A stretch of DNA of 64,000 bases from Rivibacter sp049446155 (GCF_049446155.1 NZ_JBMSEE010000003.1:372001-436000); one strand, 5' to 3'; positions 40,865-50,714 are shown, numbered from the stretch's first letter. Made by a program: numbers and translations. Notes: generated by a model from the letters alone, not told the origin.

Positions 40865-41395
40865 ATGGCTCGCAAGATCGGCAACCGCCACGAGAAGAAC
40901 GCGGCCGCCGCAGCCAAGGCGGAGGCTGCGGCCGGCGACGTCGACGTGCTGCACCCGGAGCGCATCCTGAACCTCTCGGGTCGCGTGGTCACGATGCGGG
41001 AGTACGGGCACGTCGAGTGGTTGCGGCTGCTGCCGCGCGCAGCGCCGCTGGTCGAGACGCTGAGTTCGTACCTGGAAGGCGGCCGTCCGCCGAGCTACGA
41101 GGAAGCGCTCGACGTCATGACGCGGCACGTCGACGAACTGATGCCGCTGGTGATGCAGGCGTGCGACCTGCCGGCGGACATTGTGCTGCGGCCGGACGAC
41201 GGCGAGCTGCTGCTCATGGCCTGGTGGGGGTGCAACGGCCGTTTTTTCGTCCAGCGCGCCCTCAACCGGCTCATGGTGCGGGCGCAGGAGGAGCGCGTGG
41301 TCGCAGCGCAAGCTACGCCGAGATCTACATCACCCTCCTCGCCGTCGCCGGCCTCTCACGCGCCGACATCGAAGCCTGCACCGAGCGCCAGCTGA
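40865..41395 (+). CDS. Tail assembly chaperone, upstream frame (gpG-like)
   Basis: 176 aa, ATG 40865. A Lys/Ala-rich start leads to HPERILNLSGRVVTMREYGH, WLRLLPRAAPLVETLSSYLE, TRHVDELMPLVMQACDLPAD. The frame continues to 41395, but from about 41310 the codons look non-coding (TPRSTSPSSPSP) while the -1 frame becomes gene-like. Thus a G/G-T type pair made by -1 frameshifting is likely, as in siphophages between tube and tape-measure genes. Confidence 0.75.
   Translation: MARKIGNRHEKNAAAAAKAEAAAGDVDVLHPERILNLSGRVVTMREYGHVEWLRLLPRAAPLVETLSSYLEGGRPPSYEEALDVMTRHVDELMPLVMQACDLPADIVLRPDDGELLLMAWWGCNGRFFVQRALNRLMVRAQEERVVAAQATPRSTSPSSPSPASHAPTSKPAPSAS
41242..41248 (+). other. Candidate -1 slippery heptamer TTTTTTC
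   Basis: In the chaperone frame the bases read as cg(T TTT TTC), exactly an X XXY YYZ site. A -1 shift here or nearer 41305 would fuse the upstream chaperone with the -1 frame ending at the TAG 41521-41523. Confidence 0.55.
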
Positions 41396-41523
41396 AGCTC
41401 CTCTACCGCGAGGCGCTGGAGCTGGAGAAGCGGCGCAGCGCCATGCGGCTCGCCGACGTGAACGCAGGTTTCGCAGGGGGCAAGGCGGCGAAGAGCCGCT
41501 TGGCCGATCTCAAGCGAGGGTAG
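41300..41523 (+). CDS. Tail assembly chaperone, -1 frame extension (gpT-like)
   Basis: The -1 frame has no start codon between the chaperone body and this segment, yet encodes a compact conserved-looking region: SYAEIYITLLAVAGLSRADI, TERQLKLLYREALELEKRRS, LADVNAGFAGGKAAKSRL. Third-position G/C preference switches to this frame near 41305. It is presumably the C-terminal part of a frameshift product that escorts the tape measure protein. Confidence 0.65.
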
Positions 41524-41536
41524 GAAGGGGCACCTG

Positions 41537-44449
41537 GTGGCAAGCAAGGGCGATCTGGACGTTGCGCTGCGGGTCCAGGCCGACATGGCCGAGGCCCTGC
41601 GGCAGCTCGCCGCTTTGCGTGGCGAGCTGCGCGAGGTCAAGAGCGAGGGTTCGCGTACTGGTGGCACCGAAGCGCTTCAACAGGTCGAACAGGCCGCCCG
41701 TGGCGCCACGCAGGCCGAGCAGCAGCTGATCGAGGTCACGCGGCAACTGGGCGACGTGCAGCGCCGCCTGGCCGATGCCGAGGCCAAGCTCGCCGCCCAG
41801 CGGCGGAAGACCAGCGACGAGACCTCGCGCGAGGAAGCGGAGCTGCGCCGCCTCATCGCCGCGCTCGACCCCGCGGCGGGCGATGCACAACGCCTCGCCG
41901 ATGCGCAGAAGACGCTGAATGCTGCTCTGGCCTCTGGGCGCCTCAGCCTGGCTCAGCACACAAAGCTGATGCAGCAGGCGCAAACCCAGTATCAGCGCAC
42001 CGCCGTCTCCGCCGGGCAGACCGCCCAGGCCTACCGCCAGCTGCCAGCGCAGATCACCGACGTCGCCACGAGCCTGGCCAGCGGCTCGCCGGCCTGGATG
42101 GTGGCCATCCAGCAAGGTGGCCAGATCAAGGATTCGTTCGGGGGTATCGGGCCCGCGTTCCGGGCTGTCTCCAGCCTGGTCACGCCGATGACGGCCGCGC
42201 TGACGGCCGCCGCGATCGCCGTCGGCGTCCTGGGCGCTGCCTTTGTCCAGATCGAGCGAGAGAACCAGGCGTACAACGTCGCGATCCAGGCGACGGGCAA
42301 CTTCGCTGGCGCGACACGCGGGCGGATCGAAGAGCTCGCGGAGGAAGCGACCAAGGCATCGGGCATCACGAAGGGCGCAGCGCGTGATGTCGCCACGCAG
42401 ATGGTCCAGAGCGGCCGGCTCGGCATCGACACGATCGCCAACCTCACGCGCAGCGTGGAGAGCTACGGCCTGATCACGGGGCAGACGACCGACAAGGCTG
42501 GCCAGGAACTGACCAAGCTCTTCGAGAAGCCGAGCGAGGCGGCCAAGCAGCTCAACCAGCAGCTGCACTTCCTGAGCCTCGAGCAACTGCGCTACATCCA
42601 GCAGCTCGATGAGCAAGGCCGCCGCGAGGAGGCACAGCTGGAGCTGTCGAAGCGTCTGGCTGATCGGATCGATGGACTGGCCAACGAGAGCCTGGGCACG
42701 CTGCAACGCGCCTGGCGCACGGTCGCCAACATCGCGAAGAACGCCTGGGATTCGATGCTCGACATCGGACGGCCCGGCACGCTCGAGCAGCAGATCAAGG
42801 ACGCCGCGGCGGCCGTGCAGGCCTTGCGCTCAGGCGCCTCTGGATTCGCCCTGGGGGGCGCTGTCGACACTGACCTCGCCGGGGCCGAGCGGCGCCTGGC
42901 CGCGCTCGAGCGCGAGAAGCGCGATCGTGACGTCCGCGCGGCCAACCGGCGCACCGCGGCGGAGCGCGAGCAGCAGCGCATCGAGCTTGGCCAGTGGGCT
43001 GACAGCCTGGCCAAGACGGTGGCCACCAACGCGGACAAGATCGCCGAGGCCAAGAAGAAGCTGGACGAGGCGCTGAACATCGGCGCGATCGACCAGGCGA
43101 AGTACGACAAGCTGCTCGCCGATGTCCAGGAGAAGTTCAAGGACCGCAAGCGCACGCCGCGTCCCAAGGAAGATCCCGTCGAGAACGCGTTTCTCGCTCA
43201 GCAGCAGGCGTTGACCACCCAGCTGGCCGAGGCGCGCAACCGGCTGGCGAATGCACAAGACGGCGAAGCCGCGTCCGACGAACGCGCCAGTGTGCGGCTC
43301 GAAGCCTGGCTGGAGACCAACCGCCGAGCGCTCAAGCTCACCGACGAGCGGGTCGCGAGCCTGCGCAAGCTGGCGAGCGAGGTCGATGACACTGAGCGCG
43401 AGGCACGCGCTCAGCGCGGCGTCCAGGACGTGGAGATCCAGTGGTTGCAGGCGACGGGCCAGGCGGCCGAGGCCTCGGCCAAGCAAATCGAGGCGCGCTT
43501 CTCACAGCTGCGGTCGGACCTGCTGCGCACGGGCAAGGACGAAGCGCTGTTCAAGCTCGACCAGGTCATCGACATCGAGAAGGCCAAGGGCGAGCTCGGC
43601 GAGCTGCAGCAGCGCGTGCAGGAGATCTTCGCCCAACAGAGCATTGCGCGGGAGCGGATCCAGCTCGACGTCGATACGCGCCAGATCGATCCGGCCACTG
43701 GCCAGGAGCGCATGGCCGAGGCGGCGCGGCGCACGGCCGAACAGATCGATGAGCTGATCCCGAAGATGCGTGAGCTCGCCGCGATCTCCGGCGACCCGTC
43801 GTTGGCTGCCGGCGTCGAGCAGCTCTCGGTCAAGACGGCACAGCTGAAGGTCAAGGTCGACCCGGTCGGCGAGGCCTTCGAAGATGCCTTCGCGAACCAG
43901 GCGGCGCAGGCGCTCGAGGGCCTGGCCAACGGCACTGCGGACCTCGAGGATGCGGTGCTCGGCTTCCTTCGCGGCATCGCGCAGGAGATGGTCCGCTTCG
44001 CGGCGCAGCAAATCGCCATCAAGGCGGCCACGGCTGCGGCCAGCGCGATCGGCTTCGCGTCGGGCGGCTACACCGGCGACGGCGGGAAGTTTGAGCCCGC
44101 CGGCATCGTCCATGCCGGCGAGTTCGTGCATCGGCAAGAGGTTGTGAAGCAGCCTGGCGCGCTGCCCTTCCTGTACGAGTTCAACCGCGTCGGGATGCGC
44201 GCGCTCGAAGCGTGGCGGGGCTATGCGAGCGGCGGTCTGGTCGGTCTGCCGGCGCCGGATGTGGCTTCGCGCAGCTTCGAGCCGGCGACGCCGGCACCTG
44301 GCACCGGAGGCGTCAGCGCGCTGCGCCTGGTCAACGTCTTGGACCCATCGGCCCTCGAGGACTGGGCCTCGACGCCGAGCTTTGAGCGGCTCGTGGTGAA
44401 CGTCATCGGCCGCAACGGAGCCGCCGTGCGCAACTACGTGCTTGGGTGA
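41537..44449 (+). CDS. Tail tape measure protein
   Basis: 970 aa from GTG 41537. Long coiled coils throughout (LRQLAALRGELREVKSEGSR, QLIEVTRQLGDVQRRLADAE), one hydrophobic stretch (SLVTPMTAALTAAAIAVGVL), QKTLNAALASGRLSLAQHTK and the C-terminal ASGGYTGDGGKFEPAGIVHAGE motif, common in TMPs. Its length sets a tail of roughly 140-150 nm by the usual scale. It is at the expected position after the chaperone. Confidence 0.92.
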   Translation: MASKGDLDVALRVQADMAEALRQLAALRGELREVKSEGSRTGGTEALQQVEQAARGATQAEQQLIEVTRQLGDVQRRLADAEAKLAAQRRKTSDETSREEAELRRLIAALDPAAGDAQRLADAQKTLNAALASGRLSLAQHTKLMQQAQTQYQRTAVSAGQTAQAYRQLPAQITDVATSLASGSPAWMVAIQQGGQIKDSFGGIGPAFRAVSSLVTPMTAALTAAAIAVGVLGAAFVQIERENQAYNVAIQATGNFAGATRGRIEELAEEATKASGITKGAARDVATQMVQSGRLGIDTIANLTRSVESYGLITGQTTDKAGQELTKLFEKPSEAAKQLNQQLHFLSLEQLRYIQQLDEQGRREEAQLELSKRLADRIDGLANESLGTLQRAWRTVANIAKNAWDSMLDIGRPGTLEQQIKDAAAAVQALRSGASGFALGGAVDTDLAGAERRLAALEREKRDRDVRAANRRTAAEREQQRIELGQWADSLAKTVATNADKIAEAKKKLDEALNIGAIDQAKYDKLLADVQEKFKDRKRTPRPKEDPVENAFLAQQQALTTQLAEARNRLANAQDGEAASDERASVRLEAWLETNRRALKLTDERVASLRKLASEVDDTEREARAQRGVQDVEIQWLQATGQAAEASAKQIEARFSQLRSDLLRTGKDEALFKLDQVIDIEKAKGELGELQQRVQEIFAQQSIARERIQLDVDTRQIDPATGQERMAEAARRTAEQIDELIPKMRELAAISGDPSLAAGVEQLSVKTAQLKVKVDPVGEAFEDAFANQAAQALEGLANGTADLEDAVLGFLRGIAQEMVRFAAQQIAIKAATAAASAIGFASGGYTGDGGKFEPAGIVHAGEFVHRQEVVKQPGALPFLYEFNRVGMRALEAWRGYASGGLVGLPAPDVASRSFEPATPAPGTGGVSALRLVNVLDPSALEDWASTPSFERLVVNVIGRNGAAVRNYVLG

Positions 44450-44455
44450 GCCGCA

Positions 44456-45649
44456 GTGAGCACGCCGTTCCCATTCGCTGCCGACTGGAGCGCTCCGATC
44501 ATCGAGCGCCTCGAATGGCTGACCGACGCCATGCCGTCAGCCAATGAGACCGAGCAGCGCGTCCGCCTGCGCGAGGGTGCGCGCCGCAATGTCGAGTTCG
44601 CTGTGGCGCTGCTCGGCAACGACGAGCGGGTACTTGCTGAGAACCTTCTTCGCGCTGGCCAAGGGGGCTACTTCGAGCTGCCGTTCTGGCCTGATGCAGT
44701 GCAACTGGCGAGCGACGTCAACGTCGGCGACTCGGTGCTTCCCGTCGGCGCCCAGCTCGCCGGTCGAGGCTTCGCCGCCGGCGAATCGCTGATGCTCATC
44801 GATGGGTTGCGCTCGAGCATGCTGCTTGTCTTCGACGTCGACGAGGTCGCGGGCGAGATCACGCTGGATGCCCCGCTGGCACAAGCCTGGCCCGCCGGTG
44901 CGCGTATCGCGCCGGCGGGCTTCGCGCGGCTGCAGGACAAGACTTCGCTGGGCTACCGCAGCGACGCCGTCGCGGTCGGCACGCTGCGGTTCGACTTCGA
45001 TGGCGAGTGGATCTGGGCGCCGGCGGTTGAGGACATCGTCTATCGCGGCTACTCGGTGCTGACGCAGCAGACCAACTGGACGAACGAGCCGCAGGCCGAA
45101 CACTCGCGCGTGCTCGCGGAGGTCGATGGCCAGGTCGGCCGTCGCCTGGTGACCGACCTGGCCGGCGTCGAGCGCGTCTCGCGTGGCCACAGCTGGCTGC
45201 TCGCGGGCCGCGAGGAGATCGCAGCGTTTCGCGGATTCCTGGCTGCTCGGATGGGCCGGCTGGTTCCGTTCTGGCTGCCCAGTTTGCAGGACGACGTGCA
45301 GCTGGTCGCCGGCGCCAGCGGAGCGGCGGTCGCGCTGCAGGTTGCCAATCGAGGCCTGTGGCGCCTGAACGGCACATCGGCGGCGATCGGTCGTCGAGAC
45401 CTGCGCATCGTGCTGTTCGACGGGACCGTCTTCTATCGCCGCGTCACGGTGGCCGCCGAGGTCTCCGCCGATGTCGAGGAGTTGACGATCGACGCGGCGC
45501 TCGGTGTCGCGATCGCGCCCGAGGATGTGCGGCAGATCTCGTTCATGAGGCTGGCGCGCCTGGCCAGCGATGCGGTGGAGATCGCGTATCGCACCGACTT
45601 GCTCGCCGAGTGCACATTGGCGCTGGCCAGCGTGCGGGATCTGACATGA
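44456..45649 (+). CDS. Distal tail protein (B3/D3112-like)
   Basis: 397 aa from GTG 44456. WSAPIIERLEWLTDAMPSAN, ETEQRVRLREGARRNVEFAV, GYFELPFWPDAVQLASDVNV, TLRFDFDGEWIWAP, RGHSWLLAGREEIAAFRGFL, GRLVPFWLPSLQDDVQLV are typical of the tail proteins after the tape measure in B3-like transposable siphophages. Stop overlaps the next start (ATGA). Confidence 0.75.
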   Translation: MSTPFPFAADWSAPIIERLEWLTDAMPSANETEQRVRLREGARRNVEFAVALLGNDERVLAENLLRAGQGGYFELPFWPDAVQLASDVNVGDSVLPVGAQLAGRGFAAGESLMLIDGLRSSMLLVFDVDEVAGEITLDAPLAQAWPAGARIAPAGFARLQDKTSLGYRSDAVAVGTLRFDFDGEWIWAPAVEDIVYRGYSVLTQQTNWTNEPQAEHSRVLAEVDGQVGRRLVTDLAGVERVSRGHSWLLAGREEIAAFRGFLAARMGRLVPFWLPSLQDDVQLVAGASGAAVALQVANRGLWRLNGTSAAIGRRDLRIVLFDGTVFYRRVTVAAEVSADVEELTIDAALGVAIAPEDVRQISFMRLARLASDAVEIAYRTDLLAECTLALASVRDLT

Positions 45650-46443
45650 GCTACGACGATCGCGAACGGAGCACGCACGGCGGTGCGCCTGTCGAGCTCT
45701 ATGAGTTTGCCCGCGGCACGCTGGTCGAGCGTTTCACCTCGGCGGCCAGTGAGATCGTGTTGGGTCCGGACACCTACGCGGCAGCGACGCTGCGTCGATC
45801 GAGCCTCGCTGCGAGCACGGAGCAGGCCCGCAACGCGGTCAAGGTGACCTGCCCACGCGACTTTCCGATCGCCGAGCTCTTCCGAGTCACGCCGCCCACC
45901 GAGGTGATCGCCCTGACCATCAAGCGCTTCCATCGTGGCGACGCGGAAGTCGCTGTGATCTGGATGGGCCGCGTGCTCAATTGCGAGTGGCAAGGCGCCT
46001 CGGCCGTTCTCAACTGCGAACCCGTGAGCAGCTCGCTCAAGCGGACCGGTCTGCGACGGCTCTACCAGCGCCAGTGCCCGCGCGTCCTGTACCAGTGCGG
46101 CGTCGTCCGATCCACGGTGAGCATCGACACCACGGTCACGTCGGTGGTGGGCTCGGTCCTCGGCGTGGCTGCTCTCGACGCGATGCCTTACCCCGGCGGC
46201 TTCGTCGAGTGGGATCGCGGTGCCGAAGGTATCGAGCGACGCTTCATCAGTGGTGTTTCCGGCTTGAACTTGACGCTCGACAGGCCGTTCCAGGGCATCC
46301 CGATCGGCCAAGCCGTGACGGTCAGCCCCGGTTGCGATCACACGATGGCCATGTGCGACACGGTCTACGACAACCTGCCGAACTACGGCGGCTTCCCCTT
46401 CATTCCGATCAAGAACCCCTTCGACGGCACGCCCGTCTACTGA
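45646..46443 (+). CDS. DUF2163 / phage BR0599-family tail protein
   Basis: 265 aa, ATG 45646. PVELYEFARGTLVERFTSAA, AVKVTCPRDFPIAELFR, VIALTIKRFHRGDAEVAVIW and the Cys-rich YQRQCPRVLYQCGVVRSTVS match the BR0599 family of tail-tip proteins. C-terminal: CDHTMAMCDTVYDNLPNYGG with PI-rich ending. Part of the tail tip complex. Confidence 0.85.
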   Translation: MSYDDRERSTHGGAPVELYEFARGTLVERFTSAASEIVLGPDTYAAATLRRSSLAASTEQARNAVKVTCPRDFPIAELFRVTPPTEVIALTIKRFHRGDAEVAVIWMGRVLNCEWQGASAVLNCEPVSSSLKRTGLRRLYQRQCPRVLYQCGVVRSTVSIDTTVTSVVGSVLGVAALDAMPYPGGFVEWDRGAEGIERRFISGVSGLNLTLDRPFQGIPIGQAVTVSPGCDHTMAMCDTVYDNLPNYGGFPFIPIKNPFDGTPVY

Positions 46444-46451
46444 GGTCCGCC

Positions 46452-46682
46452 ATGTGGGTGCAACTCGCCATCCTGGTCATCGCTGCGCTGGTTTCCTATG
46501 CGCTGGCGCCCAAGCCACCCCAGCCGAAGGCCCCGAGCCTCAGCGACTTCGACTTGCCGGTCGCTGAGCAAGGCCGTCCAGTGCCGGTGATCTTTGGCAC
46601 CGTGACCGTCACAGGTCCGAACGTCATCTATTACGGCAACCTGCGCACCACGGCCATCAAGGCGAAGGGCGGCAAGAAGTGA
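46452..46682 (+). CDS. Small tail-region protein with N-terminal TM
   Basis: 76 aa, ATG 46452. MWVQLAILVIAALVSYALAP is hydrophobic, then PKAPSLSDFDLPVAEQGRPV and PVIFGTVTVTGPNVIYYGNL. This PVIFGT block is characteristic of tail tip/J-associated proteins. Overlaps the next gene (GTGA). Confidence 0.72.
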   Translation: MWVQLAILVIAALVSYALAPKPPQPKAPSLSDFDLPVAEQGRPVPVIFGTVTVTGPNVIYYGNLRTTAIKAKGGKK

Positions 46683-46891
46683 CCATCGTCTTGCACCGCC
46701 ACATCCGGGAGCTGGGCTACTGCAACCGCGGCGCACGCGCGTTCTTCGTGCAGCACCGCCTCGACTGGCCCGCGTTCCTGCGCGGCGGCATCTCAGCCGA
46801 GCAGCTCGAGCGAACCGGCGACGCGATGGCGCTGAAGGCCGTCGAGCGCGCGCGGGCCGAGCAAGCCGAGAGGTTCGGCAATGGGCGGTAG
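46679..46891 (+). CDS. Small tail-tip accessory protein
   Basis: 70 aa from GTG 46679. Basic N-terminus HRHIRELGYCNRGARAFFVQ then RLDWPAFLRGGISAEQLERT. Common in B3-type phages between the PVIFGT protein and the tail-tip protein. It overlaps the 46881 gene by 11 bp. Confidence 0.7.
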   Translation: MTIVLHRHIRELGYCNRGARAFFVQHRLDWPAFLRGGISAEQLERTGDAMALKAVERARAEQAERFGNGR

Positions 46892-49800
46892 CAGCAAGAA
46901 GCAGACCGTCGGCTGGCGCTACTTCATGGCGCTGCACCTGGCGTTCTGCCACGGACCGATCGACAGGCTTCGGAAGGTTCTGTGGGGCGAGCGTGGCGCG
47001 TGGATCGGCTCGCAGACCGAGAACGGCACGATCGCGATCGACAAGCCCGAGCTCTTCGGCGGCGAGAAGAAGGAGGGGGGCATTCATGGGCAGGCCGCCG
47101 TCATGATGGGCGGCGAGACGCAGACGCTGCCCACGCTGGCGCTGTTGGTCCTGCCGCAGCCGTCGCCGGCGTTCCGCGGCGTGTTCTCGCTGCTGTTCGA
47201 CGGCCTGATCGGGTGCAACAACCCATACATCAAACCGGTGGCCGCGCAGCTCGAGCGCATCCTCGCGGGCTGGGACGGAGGAGCCCCTTGGTACCCGGAG
47301 AAGGCGCCCATTCCGATCGGCACGCCGAGCGATGCGCCGATCTACTCGCCGGGCGACGTCGTCATCGCCGAAGGAGCGACCAGCAAGTGGCTCTACCTCG
47401 ATGGCAACGGCGTCGGAGACTACAGCGCTGCTGGATACAACGATTCGGCCTGGGAGAGCGGTCCTGGCGGCTTCGGCGATCGCCTGCATCCGCACGCCGT
47501 TGCGAACGGCTTCACGGCCCCGGACACCATCATCCCCGCCGTGACGGGGGAGGCGCCCTACAAGACGCTGTGGGTGCGGCATCACTTCACGATGGTGGGA
47601 GCTGCCTCGGTACGGCTCAAGGTGCTGCACGACAACACGCGCGGCATCTGGCTCGACGGCGCTGAACTCGCGCCGACCGCGATCTCCGATTTCGTCTCCT
47701 ATGTCGACGTCACGATCAATCCTGGCGAACATGTGTTGGCGCTGCGAGTCGTCGACACCGGCTTGCCAGGTGTGGGCAACTACGTCGCGTGCAATTTCAT
47801 TGGCACGGTTCTGTCGGAGCTGACGGCAGGCGATTACCTGGGCATGAACCCGGCCCACATCGTCTACGAGTGCCTCACCAACACCGAATGGGGCCTGGGC
47901 TATCCGGTAGCGACGATCGGTGAGAGCTTCGAGGCTGCAGCTGACACGCTGTACGACGAGGGCTTCGGCCTTTGCATGCTCTGGAACGAGCAAGAGGAGC
48001 TGAAGGCGTTCATCCAGCGCGTGGTCGACCACTGCGGCGCCGCCTACTACGCGGACCCGCGAACCGGGAAGTTCGAGCTCAAGCTGCTGCGAGCGGACTA
48101 TGACCCGGAGACGCTGCCGGTCTTCGATTCAGGCAACGTGGTCGCGGTCGAGAGCTTCCAGCGGGCGGGCTACGGGGACACCGTCAACGAGATCACGGTC
48201 GTCTATCGGGACGTCGATACCAACAAGGACACGCCGATCACGGTGCAGGACCTGGCCAATATCCAGGCGCAGGGAGCCGTCGTCAGCCAGACACGCCAGT
48301 ACCCGGGCATCCCCAACGCCTCGCTCGCCGCACGCGTGGCTCAGCGAGATCTGATCGCCTCGGCGACGCCCATCGCCAAGGCACGACTGAGGGTCAACCG
48401 CGACGGTTGGCGGCTCACGCCAGGCGCGGTGCTGAAGCTCGTTTGGCCAGATCTCGGGATTGCCGGTGTTGTCTTCCGCGTGGTCGACATCGACTACGGC
48501 GAGCTGACCAACGGCGAGATCACGCTGACAGTCGCCGAGGACGTCTTCGGTCTGCCGTCGAGCAGCTACGTCGAACAGGAGCCGCCAGGCTGGGAGGAGC
48601 CTGACACGTCGCCTGCACCGATCGTTCGGCGAGACATCGTCGAGGTGCCGTATCGGTCTCTGGTCGCCGAGATGACGGCCACGGACCTTGCAGCTCTCGA
48701 CATGGACGCGGCCTACCTCGCGGTGGTGGCCGCCCGGCCGACGCAGCTGTCGCAGGGCTTCGACATCTGGAACCGCGTCGGCACGGCCGATTTCGAGCTA
48801 CAGGGCACGGGTGGCTTTGTGCCGTCGGCAATGCTGGCCGCCGACATCAGCCAGGCCGACACGGTGCTGCCGATCGAGGGCGCCATCGATCTAGGCGAAG
48901 TGGAGGTTGGCGAGCTGGTCATCATCGGTGAAGGCTCAGGCGCCGAATGGGCCAAGGTGCAGGCGATCGACGTCGACGCGATGGAGATCTCCGTTGCCCG
49001 AGGCGTTCTTGACACGACGCCGCAAGACCACGCCGCCGGCGCGCTGCTGTTCTTCGATGACGCGCTGAGCGCCAGTGATCGGATCGAGCGCGCGACAGGC
49101 GAAGAGGTCGACTTCAAGCTGCTGACCATCGCGACGGGTGGCACGCTGGCCATTGAGGCTGCCACCGAAGTCAGCCGCACGGCTGCCCAGCGCCAGGTGA
49201 GGCCATACCCACCCGGGAATCTGCGAGTTAACGGACAGGCCTACCCGAGCAGCGTGTTCGGCGCGCCGCTCGTCCAGTGGTCTCACCGCAATCGCCTGCA
49301 GCAGACCGCCGACATCGTGGAGCAGGACGAAGGCGACATCGGCCCGGAGCCCGGGACCAGCTACTCAGGGTGGGTGTACGACGACGACAGCGATGCGCTG
49401 ATCACGTCGGCGGTCGGCATCTCGGGCACGTCGTGGACGCCATTCATTCCAGGCGGTCGAAACGTGCGCCTGGAGGTGGGATCGGTGCGCGGCGGCATCG
49501 AGAGCTGGCAGCGCCAGGTGCGGCGCTTCTCGAGCGTCGACGGCGTGATCCTCCTGGAGTCGGGTGAGAACCTGGTCACCGAGGCCGGGGACTATGTCAC
49601 CGAGGAGAAGCCGACGCTCGAGCTGCCCGCGTTCACGCACACGCTCACCGCGACCTTCAGCGGCACCTTCTCGGCTGCCGAGATCTACTACGTCACGATC
49701 GGCGTGTCCGGCTACCCGGCGACCCTGAAGACGGTCAGCGCGGCGGGCAAGACGAGCTTCGCCGAGATGGCGAATGCTCTGGCCGCGGAGCTGATGGCCA

Positions 49801-50705
49801 ACGGCCCCGGCATCGGCAGTATCGAGGTCAGCGGCAATAGCGTCATCGTCAAGGCCAACGCCCCGTTCGTCACCTATGCGGTCACCAACGTCGCCGAGAT
49901 CGGCATTGAGCAGCGGCAGGCCCCGTATCCGATCACCGCGGGCACGGTTCAGAACAGCTATATCGACCTGTTCCGGCCGGATGGCCTCGGCTACTCGCTC
50001 GCGCCCAACACCAGCAGTGCCTACAACGCGACCGGCCTCGCATCGATCCGCCTCCTCGTGAAGGGCCGCACCTATGCGGCTCAGAAGGCAATCGGGATCA
50101 CCGACGCCGGCTTTGGCGCCGACTACGTGATCGTCAACTGGAACGTGATCCTGTCGACGACCGACAACCGAGTCACGCAGCTCTATCCGCTGGCGCAGGC
50201 GATCAGCGACCATGCCGAGCTCGACCCGTACAGCGTCAGCGGAACGCTGTCGATGGTGGCAGGGATGGCGCGCGACGCGATCTTGGTGCAGGCGGGCGGC
50301 AACTACGACCTGGTTCAGCTCGGCGACGACTTCCAGGTGAGCCACCATCCCTCGGGCTTCAAGCCGCTGTTGCGCTTCCTGTCGGCTGGCCAGCCCACTC
50401 TTCCCGCCGGCGCCAAACAGTTGTCGACGGTCCTGTTCTTCAAGAGCACGCCGGCACCGATCAGTGCCGGATCGAAGTTCGAGATCACGCTTGACGGCAC
50501 GACCTACACCTACACCGCGACCGGCGCCGAGGCGGGCTTCGAGGACGTCTGCGTCGGCCTCAAGACGCTGATCGAGGCCGGGGGGCTGTTCACCGTCTCG
50601 TGGTTCTCGGACCTCGGGCTCATCGAGGTCGAGCGCAACGCGGTCAACACCGCTTTCACGATCTCGGCCTGGGCGTCGATGGGCAGCCGGATCAGCTTTA
50701 GCTAG
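46881..50705 (+). CDS. Tail tip (J-like) host-specificity protein with inserted galactose-binding-type domain
   Basis: 1274 aa. N-terminal: SKKQTVGWRYFMALHLAFCH, KPVAAQLERILAGWDGGAPW and GMNPAHIVYECLTNTEWGLG, RVVDHCGAAYYADPRTGKFE, a gpJ-like tail tip. Residues about 155-310 look like an inserted jelly-roll module (KWLYLDGNGVGDYSAAGYND, DSAWESGPGGFGDR, LWVRHHFTMVGAASVRLKVL, NPGEHVLALRVVDTG). The C-terminal 400 residues have repeated Ser/Thr/Gly-rich beta domains. Likely receptor binding; the carbohydrate is unknown. Confidence 0.82.
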   Translation: MGGSSKKQTVGWRYFMALHLAFCHGPIDRLRKVLWGERGAWIGSQTENGTIAIDKPELFGGEKKEGGIHGQAAVMMGGETQTLPTLALLVLPQPSPAFRGVFSLLFDGLIGCNNPYIKPVAAQLERILAGWDGGAPWYPEKAPIPIGTPSDAPIYSPGDVVIAEGATSKWLYLDGNGVGDYSAAGYNDSAWESGPGGFGDRLHPHAVANGFTAPDTIIPAVTGEAPYKTLWVRHHFTMVGAASVRLKVLHDNTRGIWLDGAELAPTAISDFVSYVDVTINPGEHVLALRVVDTGLPGVGNYVACNFIGTVLSELTAGDYLGMNPAHIVYECLTNTEWGLGYPVATIGESFEAAADTLYDEGFGLCMLWNEQEELKAFIQRVVDHCGAAYYADPRTGKFELKLLRADYDPETLPVFDSGNVVAVESFQRAGYGDTVNEITVVYRDVDTNKDTPITVQDLANIQAQGAVVSQTRQYPGIPNASLAARVAQRDLIASATPIAKARLRVNRDGWRLTPGAVLKLVWPDLGIAGVVFRVVDIDYGELTNGEITLTVAEDVFGLPSSSYVEQEPPGWEEPDTSPAPIVRRDIVEVPYRSLVAEMTATDLAALDMDAAYLAVVAARPTQLSQGFDIWNRVGTADFELQGTGGFVPSAMLAADISQADTVLPIEGAIDLGEVEVGELVIIGEGSGAEWAKVQAIDVDAMEISVARGVLDTTPQDHAAGALLFFDDALSASDRIERATGEEVDFKLLTIATGGTLAIEAATEVSRTAAQRQVRPYPPGNLRVNGQAYPSSVFGAPLVQWSHRNRLQQTADIVEQDEGDIGPEPGTSYSGWVYDDDSDALITSAVGISGTSWTPFIPGGRNVRLEVGSVRGGIESWQRQVRRFSSVDGVILLESGENLVTEAGDYVTEEKPTLELPAFTHTLTATFSGTFSAAEIYYVTIGVSGYPATLKTVSAAGKTSFAEMANALAAELMANGPGIGSIEVSGNSVIVKANAPFVTYAVTNVAEIGIEQRQAPYPITAGTVQNSYIDLFRPDGLGYSLAPNTSSAYNATGLASIRLLVKGRTYAAQKAIGITDAGFGADYVIVNWNVILSTTDNRVTQLYPLAQAISDHAELDPYSVSGTLSMVAGMARDAILVQAGGNYDLVQLGDDFQVSHHPSGFKPLLRFLSAGQPTLPAGAKQLSTVLFFKSTPAPISAGSKFEITLDGTTYTYTATGAEAGFEDVCVGLKTLIEAGGLFTVSWFSDLGLIEVERNAVNTAFTISAWASMGSRISFS

Positions 50706-50714
50706 GAGCCAGGC

